This document shows, in pieces, positions 51,048 to 59,374 of a stretch of 64,000 nt of DNA. Location: contig JAEZTC010000016.1 of NCBI GenBank assembly GCA_023421675.1, positions 62,001 through 126,000 of the forward strand, read 5' to 3'. How positions within the stretch are numbered: position 1 is the stretch's first letter; each line of letters opens with the position of its first letter. The DNA comes from Bacillota bacterium. Lineage in GTDB: Bacteria > Bacillota > Clostridia > Acetivibrionales > JANLFN01. The notes under the pieces are model-generated. The model made no database searches. It saw only the letters and a program-made list of their open reading frames with translations, and was not told the origin of the DNA. Both the position numbers and the translations under genes were made by a program.

Positions 51048-51554
51048 ATGAAAAGTTTTTTAGAATACATAAATAGAATTAGCTATGTAAAGGTTATTTG
51101 GATTCTGGCTATCTCAGAAACTCTACATAATTTGGAGGAAGCTATTTGGCTCCCTGACTGGTCCAAAACAGCAGGAATATGGCATCCGAAGGTAGGGGCG
51201 ACTGAATTTCGTATTGCTGTTATATTAATTACGTTAATGTTTTATGGTGTTATTTATTATTTTGCAAAATATAAGAGTAATCGCTCAAAGTTTTTAATGA
51301 GCGGAGCACTCGTTATGATTCTGTTTAATGTTCTCATGCCCCATTTATTAGCTTCAGTTTTAACATTAAATTATGCACCAGGAGTAGCTTCTGGAGTTTT
51401 GCTGAATGTCCCGGTAACGCTTTATTTGCTGAATCGTGGGGTGAAGGAAGGGCTTTATAAGGTTAAAAACCTTGTGCTGGCTGGAATTTGCTTTGCATTA
51501 GCCGCTTTCCCATTATTGAAATTGCTTTTTGCTATTGGAAGGTTAATGGTTTAA
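51048..51554 (+). CDS. HXXEE-domain membrane protein
   Basis: A 168-residue integral membrane protein with four to five helices and the family motif HNLEE (residues 27-31, in SETLHNLEEAIWLPDW). The function of HXXEE proteins is unknown; the conserved His and Glu residues in the membrane suggest a metal or catalytic site. Third gene after TetR and flavodoxin. RBS AAGGGG. Confidence 0.82.
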   Translation: MKSFLEYINRISYVKVIWILAISETLHNLEEAIWLPDWSKTAGIWHPKVGATEFRIAVILITLMFYGVIYYFAKYKSNRSKFLMSGALVMILFNVLMPHLLASVLTLNYAPGVASGVLLNVPVTLYLLNRGVKEGLYKVKNLVLAGICFALAAFPLLKLLFAIGRLMV

Positions 51555-51560
51555 CCTTTT

Positions 51561-52010
51561 CTATAATTCAATTTCATATATGCAGGATTTATCTCCTCTT
51601 AATACAGAGGCAACAACCCGGCTTTTTACCTGTTTGCCTGTAATCTTTGCAATCATTTTTCCAGTCATGTTTGACGAACAATGACAAAGAACCGGAGACA
51701 TCTTTTTCCCATTCATGCATTGTGTTATAGGGCATATACAATAGCTTTTATTCTCATCAACAAGAATTGTTTTTTTGGACTCATCATATGTAATAATTTG
51801 TCCGTGTTCATCAGACATAAACTTAATGAATCCACCCAAATCACCAACATATTTTTCTATGATTTTCTCCATTGATTTATAGTGACACTCACCACATGGT
51901 TCAAAAATCAATGTACATTGTTCAGGTGAACAATTCTTTTCTAAACTGTTCATTAATTCACCCAGCCACTCCATACTGAAATTTTGAGCCCATTCCTTAT
52001 AGCCGTCCAT
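51561..52010 (-). CDS. Cysteine-rich cytosolic protein, function unknown
   Basis: A 149-residue protein with nine to ten cysteines, including PCGECH, CICPITQC and LCHCSSN. The C-terminal half resembles the heme- or metal-binding-like V4R/thiazoline-hydrolase-type domains seen in small clostridial proteins, but I cannot name the family with certainty. A metal or Fe-S centre is plausible. RBS AAAGGGG. It converges on the HXXEE gene with six bases between stops. Confidence 0.6.
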   Translation of the reverse strand: MDGYKEWAQNFSMEWLGELMNSLEKNCSPEQCTLIFEPCGECHYKSMEKIIEKYVGDLGGFIKFMSDEHGQIITYDESKKTILVDENKSYCICPITQCMNGKKMSPVLCHCSSNMTGKMIAKITGKQVKSRVVASVLRGDKSCIYEIEL

Positions 52011-52210
52011 TTTTATACCCCTTTCTGTAACTGAGATGTAGTTCCTGATTGGATTATAACACTCTTAGTTAATGGATAATACCTCAAATACTTTTTATAA
52101 AAGAAAATGATCCTTATTTTATTGATTATAGCTTGCTATAAGAATAATTTACTTTTTGAGTGTCTTAACATTATGCTTACAGGATAGAATACTTCTAAGG
52201 AGTATAGAAG

Positions 52211-53329
52211 ATGGTAAAAGAAATTATAAAACACTTGGGAAGGAATAAATTTAAATACATTATTCAGATAGCTTTATTAATTGCTGTTTTACTCTTTGTG
52301 AAGCTTATTCTCATAGATATTGTTTATGTTAACAAACAGTATGAAAAAAACAGAATTATTACTCCTTGGGGCGAAAAGATAAAATCCGGCAACCTTTCTG
52401 TAGATTATTCCATTGAGCAGACCTTATGTGACATTAAATCCCTTGGATTAAATACTGTAAACGTTCCTGTTCAAATTGACATACCAACCCTTAGTTCAAG
52501 TGCGGCATTGTTAAATACTGAAAGTAAAGCCAAGGCTATAAAGCTTATTAGAAAGCTTAGGTATAAAGGCATTAATGTCATTTTAGAGCCTTATCCATAT
52601 ATAAAAAATGGGGAGCTTTATGAAACGCAGTTAAACCCGGGTGATAAAAATAGTTGGTTCAATAATTGGAAGGAAGAAGTACTTAGACCGATAATTGATG
52701 ATATTGCGAAGCCATATAAGGTCTATGCAATTTGCATTGGGTCCAATTTTGATAAGTTTGAAAGTGATTACAATAATTGGTCTGATGTGGCCGATTTCGT
52801 AAAGACGAAATTTAAAGGCAGGATTACGTATAAAACAAACTGGTGGTATACCGCAGAGTGGGACATAAAAAATGAATATAGTAATTATTCTACCAAATTA
52901 AATAATCCGGTTTTTCAAAAGGTTGATTTTATTTCGGTTGCGGCATATTTTGAACTGTCGGATAAGGATAAAAATATAGTAGAGAATCTTGTAGATTCTA
53001 TTTACAAAACTTCACTTTTTAACCGACACCAAAACATTTACCGGGAGTTAAAAGATCTATCAAACAAATGGAACAAGCCTTTATTTTTTGGTGAGTTGGG
53101 TTTCCCGAAATTTGATAAGGCAGCAATTCATCCGTGGAATCCCAAGCCATCCGATATACCTAACAATGTGGAACAGGCAAATGCATTTCAGGCATATAAG
53201 CAAGTCTTTGGAAAAGAAAGCTGGAATTTAGGATTTTCAATTTTTGCTATTGGTAAAATTGATGAGTTCAAAAACTACTATCCCAGTCAGGAAAGTGTTC
53301 AAGTTATTAACAGCTGGTATAAACAGTGA
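52211..53329 (+). CDS. Membrane-anchored glycosidase-like TIM-barrel protein (GH113-like)
   Basis: A 372-residue protein with one N-terminal membrane helix (about 16-37) and an exported (beta/alpha)8 domain that resembles clan GH-A family GH113 beta-mannanases. The nucleophile region is present (PLFFGELGFPK, E295), as is a strand-6-type SVAAYFEL. The acid/base position after strand 4 reads AICIGSNFDKFE (174-185), where the expected Asn-Glu or Thr-Glu pair is missing; E184 lies several residues late. It may be a non-catalytic binder or use another residue. It lies 100 bp upstream of the ger operon. RBS AAGGAG. Confidence 0.65.
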   Translation: MVKEIIKHLGRNKFKYIIQIALLIAVLLFVKLILIDIVYVNKQYEKNRIITPWGEKIKSGNLSVDYSIEQTLCDIKSLGLNTVNVPVQIDIPTLSSSAALLNTESKAKAIKLIRKLRYKGINVILEPYPYIKNGELYETQLNPGDKNSWFNNWKEEVLRPIIDDIAKPYKVYAICIGSNFDKFESDYNNWSDVADFVKTKFKGRITYKTNWWYTAEWDIKNEYSNYSTKLNNPVFQKVDFISVAAYFELSDKDKNIVENLVDSIYKTSLFNRHQNIYRELKDLSNKWNKPLFFGELGFPKFDKAAIHPWNPKPSDIPNNVEQANAFQAYKQVFGKESWNLGFSIFAIGKIDEFKNYYPSQESVQVINSWYKQ

Positions 53330-53429
53330 TTCAAATAATTTTTATAAAATCATATTATCCATTTCTAAGAATGAATTTTGTCAGTATTGTTAATACTTAC
53401 AAAGATTCCCATGAAAAGGTTGTGATAAT

Positions 53430-54974
53430 ATGTTCAACAATAAAAAAAACAAACATCCTAATAATGAAAGAAGTAAAAATGAAAATATAAAAAATGTTGA
53501 AATCACTCTTGGTAAAACTCTTGAGAAGAATATTACGATATTTAAAGAGTTGTTTAAAAATGATGATACTCTTATAGTCAGATGCTTCGAGAATCAGAAT
53601 GATAATAATATTAAGTGTTCAATTTTGTTTATAGACGGTATGGTTAATAGTACAATTGTTAATGAAAATATAATAAAACCTATTGTTTTAAGCACTTTCA
53701 TAAATTCAACAAATAATGTTATGGATGATATTATTTACCATGTATTAATCTCAAATAATGTTGAAAGAACATCAGAAATTAATAAGCTTATAGAAGTAAT
53801 TGTCAGAGGTGATACAGTATTATTTCTGGAAGGTTCGGAAGAAGCTTTGATAATTAGTTCCAAGGGGTGGCATACCAGGGCAATTGAGGAACCTGAAAGT
53901 GAGAAAATATTACAAGGGCCCCGAGAGGGCTTTACTGAATCCATAATGATAAATCTCTCTATGATAAGAAGAAAAATATCAACAAATGATTTGAAATTTC
54001 AGTTCAGAGTATTAGGAGTTCAATCACATACCAGAATTTGCTTATGCTATGTAGAAGGTATAGTAAACGGCAAAATATTGAATGAACTGAATAAAAGACT
54101 TGATACTATCAATATAGATGGTATTATAGGAGCAGGTTATATAGAAGAGCTCATTAGAGATTCGCCTTTTTCCATTTTTAAAACAATAGGAAGTACAGAA
54201 AGACCTGATATTGTTGCGGCTAAGTTATTAGAAGGACGTATAGCAGTTGTTGTTGATGGTACACCTGTTGTTTTAACGCTACCTTATGTCTTCATTGAAT
54301 ATTTTCAAACAAATGAGGATTACTATATTAATTTCTACTTTGCCTCCTTTAATAGACTTATAAGAATACTCAGCTTTATATTGACTATAAGCCTTCCAGC
54401 TATCTATGTAGCATTAACCGCTTTTCATCAGGAGATGGTACCGACACCCCTAATTAAGAGTATATCTGCTGCAAGACAAGGTGTTCCATTTCCAACTGTT
54501 GTTGAAACCTTGGGGCTTTTGATAACATTTGATATTCTTAGAGAGACAGGAACGAGAATGCCGCAACAAATAGGACAAGCTTTAAGCATTGTGGGAGCAC
54601 TGGTTTTAGGTCAAGCAGCTGTAGAAGCAAGATTTGTAAGTGCTCCTGTGATAATCATTGTAGCATTAACAGGAATAACAGGCCTTGCGGTACCAAGAGT
54701 TAAGGGCGCACAAATCATTATAAGGATAATATTATTATTCTTTTCATCTATTATCGGACTATATGGTTATATTTTTGGTTTGATCGGATTATCAATCCAT
54801 TTATTTGGGCTGCGTTCTTTTGGAGTTCCATATATGCTTGGTTTAATGGATTTTAAGTCACAGGATATAAAGGATACTGCTATCAGAGTGCCATGGATAT
54901 ATATGAAATACCGGCCTAAGTTTATAGCTGCCGGCAACCGCCTGAGAAATGTTTCCGGAGGCAGAAAGCATTGA
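53430..54974 (+). CDS. gerKA: Spore germinant receptor subunit A
   Basis: A 514-residue GerA/SpoVAF-family protein of the spore inner membrane: a soluble N-terminal domain (to about 300; GSEEALIISSKGWHTRAIEEPE, QGPREGFTESIMINLSMIRRKI), then four to five membrane helices (ILSFILTISLPAIYVALTAFHQEMVP...). It forms a receptor with B, C and D subunits that triggers germination on nutrient binding. The last codons overlap the gerC start (TTGA). The symbol is by similarity; the ligand is unknown. Upstream AGTATT/AATACT dyad at 53383-53397 may be a regulatory site. Confidence 0.93.
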   Translation: MFNNKKNKHPNNERSKNENIKNVEITLGKTLEKNITIFKELFKNDDTLIVRCFENQNDNNIKCSILFIDGMVNSTIVNENIIKPIVLSTFINSTNNVMDDIIYHVLISNNVERTSEINKLIEVIVRGDTVLFLEGSEEALIISSKGWHTRAIEEPESEKILQGPREGFTESIMINLSMIRRKISTNDLKFQFRVLGVQSHTRICLCYVEGIVNGKILNELNKRLDTINIDGIIGAGYIEELIRDSPFSIFKTIGSTERPDIVAAKLLEGRIAVVVDGTPVVLTLPYVFIEYFQTNEDYYINFYFASFNRLIRILSFILTISLPAIYVALTAFHQEMVPTPLIKSISAARQGVPFPTVVETLGLLITFDILRETGTRMPQQIGQALSIVGALVLGQAAVEARFVSAPVIIIVALTGITGLAVPRVKGAQIIIRIILLFFSSIIGLYGYIFGLIGLSIHLFGLRSFGVPYMLGLMDFKSQDIKDTAIRVPWIYMKYRPKFIAAGNRLRNVSGGRKH

Positions 54975-56131
54975 ATACAAAAAGGTGCAGCTTATTTATA
55001 TTGATTATAATGACAAGTTTGATTGGATTGACAGGATGCTGGAATTACCATGATATAGAGAAATATTCAATTGTATCGGGTTTTGCAATAGATAAAAACA
55101 TTCAAGATAATAATTATTTAGTTACTGTAGAAATTATTGATTTTGAAATGTCAGGTAAAGATGCAAAACAAGTATCTAAATTGGTCAGATCAGAAGGAAG
55201 TAGCATACTTGACGCTATAAGAAACATAATTAATGCCACCGGGAAAAGGTTATTTTGGGCCCATTCAAATATCATAATAATTAGCGAGGAGATTGCAAGG
55301 GAAGGCATATCTTCGGTACTTGATTTACTCTTTAGAGATGCTGAAATGAGAGAAGAAATGTATGTTTTGATTTCAAAAGAAAAAACGGCGCAAGAAATAC
55401 TGGAGCAGGAATCAGTTAAATCAGAACTACATTCTGCTGAAATAGAACAAATGCTGCAAGGTCAAAAAGGGTTGGCGAAAGCACCGAGTATTAAAGTATA
55501 TGAGTTCGTTGAGGAGATAGAACAGGAAGGATTATCTGCTGTATTACCCGCGGTTATTATTGAAAAAAATGAACAAAAGTATATACCTCGGATTACAGGC
55601 ACCGCAATATTTAAATCAGATAAACTAATTGGGTTCCTCGACAGTAACGAAACAAAATATCTTTTGTTTATAAGAAATATGGTTGATAAAGGTGTACTTA
55701 GTTTGAATAAGAATTCTGACGCAAAAATAGACAATGTCTCTCTAGAAATACTAAGAACAAAAACGCAACTTAAACCGGAATACTCTAATGGAGAACTAAC
55801 AATAAAAATAGAAATTAAGCCAGAAGTTGCAATAGCAGAGATTGGTAACAATGTAGATTATACCAAAGAAGAAAACATGGGTGAGCTAAAAAAAGATGAG
55901 GAAGAATCCTTAAAATCTTATATTGAGAATTTAATAAAAAAAGTCCAGGATAACTACGGTTCAGATATATTTGGTTTTGGTATGCATATAAAGGCTGATA
56001 TGCCTTCTGTTTGGAAAGAAATTAAATCAGATTGGGACAATTTGTTTAAAAAAATAAATGTTAATGTAAATGTAGACATTAAAATACGGAATAGTGCGCT
56101 AGTATCAAAAACGATAAAAAAAGGTGACTAA
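54971..56131 (+). CDS. gerKC: Spore germinant receptor subunit C (lipoprotein)
   Basis: A 386-residue GerC-type lipoprotein: signal peptide with lipobox LTGC (cysteine at 23), then CWNYHDIEKYSIVSGFAIDK, typical of the family, and three soluble alpha/beta domains. Anchored by a diacylglycerol thioether on the outer face of the spore inner membrane. TTG start overlaps the gerA stop. Confidence 0.93.
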   Translation: MNTKRCSLFILIIMTSLIGLTGCWNYHDIEKYSIVSGFAIDKNIQDNNYLVTVEIIDFEMSGKDAKQVSKLVRSEGSSILDAIRNIINATGKRLFWAHSNIIIISEEIAREGISSVLDLLFRDAEMREEMYVLISKEKTAQEILEQESVKSELHSAEIEQMLQGQKGLAKAPSIKVYEFVEEIEQEGLSAVLPAVIIEKNEQKYIPRITGTAIFKSDKLIGFLDSNETKYLLFIRNMVDKGVLSLNKNSDAKIDNVSLEILRTKTQLKPEYSNGELTIKIEIKPEVAIAEIGNNVDYTKEENMGELKKDEEESLKSYIENLIKKVQDNYGSDIFGFGMHIKADMPSVWKEIKSDWDNLFKKINVNVNVDIKIRNSALVSKTIKKGD

Positions 56132-56134
56132 TGT

Positions 56135-56362
56135 ATGGCAGTAATAATGATATCATTAAGCTTATTAATAACTATACTATTTATTATTTTCGATCTTTTG
56201 CCTATATATCAACAAAAACAACAGAAAGCATTCTGGGTTTATATTATTATTAATGCTTCTGCATTTATAATTTTTATTTTCATAGCGTTAGATATAAAAT
56301 TACCAAGCCCTGCTATACCAATAAAAATATTGGTCTCCTCTATATTCGGATTACAGAAATAA
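56135..56362 (+). CDS. Small germinant-receptor D subunit
   Basis: A 75-residue protein with two membrane helices (about 2-24 and 35-55) separated by a short basic loop (YQQKQQKAF). Small two-helix D subunits encoded inside ger operons modulate receptor output in Bacillus. Position between C and B and the tight spacing (3 and 7 bp) support that reading. RBS AAAGGTGA. Confidence 0.75.
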   Translation: MAVIMISLSLLITILFIIFDLLPIYQQKQQKAFWVYIIINASAFIIFIFIALDIKLPSPAIPIKILVSSIFGLQK

Positions 56363-56369
56363 TAAGAAA

Positions 56370-57482
56370 GTGAAAGTGAGTAAAAATAAAATGGAAGTAA
56401 TCACAAATAAACAAGGAATTTTCATCATGTCAATATTCATTGTGGGCAGCTTCATGGTATTAGGAACTGGTTCCGAAGCAAAACAGGATATATGGATTGC
56501 TATTTTTATTGGTTTTGTTATGTCATTACCAATGCTGATAGTTTATTCCAAGATTCTTTCGTTGTTCCCGGGGAAGGATTTATTTGATATATTGATTGAG
56601 GTTTTTGGAAATATTGTTGGTAAAATAATATCCATATTATTTGTATGGTATGCATTCCATTTGGGTTCTATGGTTATAAGAAATTTTTCAGAGTTTGTAA
56701 ATGTAGTTTCTTTCCCCGAAACTCCACAGTTTATTCTCGTTGCTTTTCTGGGATTGTTATGTATCTGGGTAAGTAAGGCCGGAATTGAGGTGTTAGGCCG
56801 TTGGGCAGCCTTTGTATTTCCAATTATACTAATCATTTTTATATTAACAATAGTTTTTTCTATGACAAATGCACATCTTATTAATCTGAAACCGGTATTG
56901 TATAATGGAATAAAGCCTGTTTTAACGAGTGCAATTTCCATTTCTACATTTCCTTTTGCAGAAACAGTAGTTTTTATGATGGTTTTTAATACACTGCAAA
57001 ATAATAAAAAAATCAGCAAAGTATTCTTAATTAGTGCACTTATAGGATGTGGGTTGATGATACTTGTTTCTGTTAGAAACATATTGGTTTTAGGCCCTCA
57101 AGTTACTTTTGATTATTATTTTCCGTCATATATAGCTGTAAGAACGATTAACATCGGTGATTTTCTTCAAAGAATTGAAGTTGTTGTCGCTATTGTATTT
57201 ATTACAGGAGGCTTCCTTAAAATTAGTGTTTGCCTTTGTGCTGCAACCAGAGGAGCTGCAAAAATCCTTAATATAAAAAATTACAGAAATATTGTGGCTC
57301 CAATAGGATTACTTATGATGGATTTGGCAAGTATTATCTATGGAAATACAATGGAGATGTTTGATTGGGCAGCAAAGATTTACCAATATTATGCAATCCC
57401 TTTTCAGGTAATATTACCAATTGCCGTATTAATTGCGGCTAGAATTAAGCTTAGGAACAAAGGAAATTCCGTGCAAGCATAA
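56370..57482 (+). CDS. gerKB: Spore germinant receptor subunit B (permease-like)
   Basis: A 370-residue GerB protein of the APC-superfamily endospore germination permease family with ten membrane helices (FIMSIFIVGSFMVLGTG, PMLIVYSKILSLFPGKDLFDI, SISTFPFAETVVFMMVFN). In relatives it holds the nutrient-binding pocket. GTG 56370 is taken, but ATG 56391 (MEVITNKQG) is equally plausible; the ribosome site is weak, which fits coupling to the D gene. Last gene of the operon. Confidence 0.92.
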   Translation: MKVSKNKMEVITNKQGIFIMSIFIVGSFMVLGTGSEAKQDIWIAIFIGFVMSLPMLIVYSKILSLFPGKDLFDILIEVFGNIVGKIISILFVWYAFHLGSMVIRNFSEFVNVVSFPETPQFILVAFLGLLCIWVSKAGIEVLGRWAAFVFPIILIIFILTIVFSMTNAHLINLKPVLYNGIKPVLTSAISISTFPFAETVVFMMVFNTLQNNKKISKVFLISALIGCGLMILVSVRNILVLGPQVTFDYYFPSYIAVRTINIGDFLQRIEVVVAIVFITGGFLKISVCLCAATRGAAKILNIKNYRNIVAPIGLLMMDLASIIYGNTMEMFDWAAKIYQYYAIPFQVILPIAVLIAARIKLRNKGNSVQA

Positions 57483-57522
57483 TAATACTTAAATTCTTAA
57501 TATGTTTTTTAGGCTGAAAAGT

Positions 57523-57563
57523 ATAAAGAGAGGCAGGAATTAAGGTATACCGCCTCTCTTTAT
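57523..57563. terminator. Hairpin between gerB and the ABC-F gene
   Basis: 12-bp perfect stem ATAAAGAGAGGC/GCCTCTCTTTAT with a 17-nt loop; it lies between convergent genes, its minus-strand side overlapping the end of the ABC-F gene. Confidence 0.7.
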
Positions 57564-57566
57564 AAA

Positions 57567-59054
57567 TCAAAGCTCAATAATCTTTGTTGCAATGTTTTTG
57601 CAGAATTCACTGTCATGTTCCACAAACAGAATTGTCGGCGAGTATTCCAGAAGCAATTCTTCTATCTGCATTCGTGATATAACATCAATAAAATTAAGAG
57701 GTTCATCCCAAATATGCAAATGAGCTTTCTCGCATAAGCTTTTTGCTATAAGAACTTTTTTCTTCTGCCCTCCGCTGAAATCTGATATTTCCTTTTCAAA
57801 TTGAACTCTTGAGAAATCCAGTTTCCTTAAAATTGTTTTAAACAGGCTTTCATCAATATCATTATTTCTGGCATAGTCTGTAAGATTACCAGTCAGGTGG
57901 GAGGTATCCTGAGAAACATAGGAGATCTTTAGCTGGCTTGCTTTTCTCAGAGTACCTGTATAAGTAATATCCTCACCGCAAATAAGTTTTATAATACTGG
58001 ACTTGCCTGAACCATTTTTTCCATAAAGAGCTATCCGATCGCCTTGCTCTATAGTGAACCTCACATTCTCACAGGCTCTTTTCTCGCCATAGAATATTGA
58101 TAAATGCTCAAGCTCTACGAGGCGGCTTGTGTGACAAGTAAGCTGGGATATTTTCAGACTGTCGGAACTTTCAAGGTTTTTAAGAAGCTTGGACTTTTCA
58201 TCAATTGCTGAAAGCTGCCTTTCTTCAATAGCTTTTGCACGGCTCATCATTTTCTTGGATTTTCCGCCTTGGTACGATCTGCGTCCAATATTTTTTTCAG
58301 TAATAGTAGGGTCAAAGCCTATTTTCTTTGCCTCAGCCTTGTCAGACCAATCGGATGTACGTTTGGCAGCAACTGATAAACGCTTGATATCTTTTAAAAG
58401 TTTCTCATTTTCTGAACGTTCATAATTATCCTGCATTTCTTTGTTCTGCCACCAGGACGAAAAGTTGCCTTTCTGAATTTCAATATTTGTTTTATTAATA
58501 GAAAGGATGTGATCTATGCAATTGTCAATAAACGCTCTGTCATGGGATACCAAAATAAAGCCATTCTTTGAATTTAGATAACCGCTCACGATTTTTCTTG
58601 CATTCATATCCAGGTGATTAGTAGGCTCATCAATCAGTAGAAAACTGTTTTCCTTAAGAAACAGTGCAGCAAGCAGTACCTTAGTCTGCTCACCATTTGA
58701 GAGTGTGTTAAAAGGCCTGTATAAAACATCTTCTGAAACCTCTAATAGTGACAGTTCACGCATAAGTTCCCAAAGCATATAATCAGGACAGATATCTTCA
58801 ATAATATCAATTGTATTATTATCCCTGTTAGTTACTTCGAAGGGAAAATACTCAAAATTTACGTTTGCAGAAATACTGCCGCTGTACTTATATTTGCCAA
58901 GCAACAGGTTTAAAAATGTTGTTTTACCTCTGCCATTCCTTCCTGTAAAGCCCAGTTTCCAATCTGTATCAATTTGAAAGCTGACTTCCTCAAAAATATT
59001 ATCATAACTGCCGTCATAGGCAAAGGTTAGTTTGTTAACATTTATTAAAGACAT
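57567..59054 (-). CDS. ABC-F ribosome-protection protein, Lsa/CplR-like
   Basis: A 495-residue cytosolic ATPase without membrane domain. Two ABC modules: Walker A GRNGRGKTT (38-46) and GKNGSGKSS (near 345), signatures LSNGEQ and FSGGQ, and Walker B LLIDEPTNHLDM in the first; the second reads LHIWDEPLNFIDV. The linker between them (about 195-290, charged helical) is the antibiotic-resistance arm that reaches the peptidyl-transferase centre. Members displace lincosamides, streptogramin A and pleuromutilins from ribosomes. The leader has an antibiotic-responsive attenuator architecture. RBS AGGAGG. Confidence 0.9.
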   Translation of the reverse strand: MSLINVNKLTFAYDGSYDNIFEEVSFQIDTDWKLGFTGRNGRGKTTFLNLLLGKYKYSGSISANVNFEYFPFEVTNRDNNTIDIIEDICPDYMLWELMRELSLLEVSEDVLYRPFNTLSNGEQTKVLLAALFLKENSFLLIDEPTNHLDMNARKIVSGYLNSKNGFILVSHDRAFIDNCIDHILSINKTNIEIQKGNFSSWWQNKEMQDNYERSENEKLLKDIKRLSVAAKRTSDWSDKAEAKKIGFDPTITEKNIGRRSYQGGKSKKMMSRAKAIEERQLSAIDEKSKLLKNLESSDSLKISQLTCHTSRLVELEHLSIFYGEKRACENVRFTIEQGDRIALYGKNGSGKSSIIKLICGEDITYTGTLRKASQLKISYVSQDTSHLTGNLTDYARNNDIDESLFKTILRKLDFSRVQFEKEISDFSGGQKKKVLIAKSLCEKAHLHIWDEPLNFIDVISRMQIEELLLEYSPTILFVEHDSEFCKNIATKIIEL

Positions 59055-59070
59055 AATATCATCCTCCTGA

Positions 59071-59288
59071 AAAAATATAAAAGCCGCAAGAAAGTTAATT
59101 CCTGCAGCTCATAAAATACAGTAAAAGCCAAACCCTTAAAGGGTATGACGAGGATGTATAGGTTGAGTTAAAAGAATAAGTAACTTTCTTGCTTTTACGC
59201 ATAACAAAACAGACAATGTTTCGAACAAAACTGCTTTATTATGATTTTTAAAAAATTAGCAAGAAAATTTCTTCATCTTTTCAACTCC
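59071..59288 (-). promoter_or_regulatory. Upstream-ORF attenuator of the ABC-F gene
   Basis: In transcript order: a six-codon ORF MKKFSC (59276-59256, with GGAG upstream); arm 1 TTTCTTGC within it (minus strand of 59259-59266); arm 2 GCAAGAAAGTTA (59192-59181); arm 3 TAACTTTCTTGC (59097-59086), then GGC and a U-rich stretch (59080-59071). Arm 2 can pair with arm 3 (12 bp, terminator) or with arm 1 (8 bp). A second ORF of 35 codons starts at 59202 and ends inside arm 3. Ribosome stalling would decide the pairing. This accounts for most of the 320-bp gap. Confidence 0.7.
59095..59202 (-). CDS. 35-residue leader peptide of the ABC-F gene
   Basis: ATG 59202 to TAA 59095: MRKSKKVTYSFNSTYTSSSY and then PLRVWLLLYFMSCRN. 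It covers arm 2 and its stop lies in arm 3 of the attenuator. The ribosome site is weak. It is likely a sensing peptide rather than a working protein, if translated at all. Confidence 0.45.
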   Translation of the reverse strand: MRKSKKVTYSFNSTYTSSSYPLRVWLLLYFMSCRN

Positions 59289-59374
59289 AATCGGTTTATT
59301 TATTAAAACTATACCATATAGTATTTCTAAGTTCAACCTTATAAATGAATGATAGTATGTAAAATTTATTTAGT

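Noticed and set aside
53340..53400. Sigma-G promoter for the ger operon
   Set aside because: A TGAATT lies upstream but the -10 match to CATACTA at the right distance is poor; not strong enough to list.
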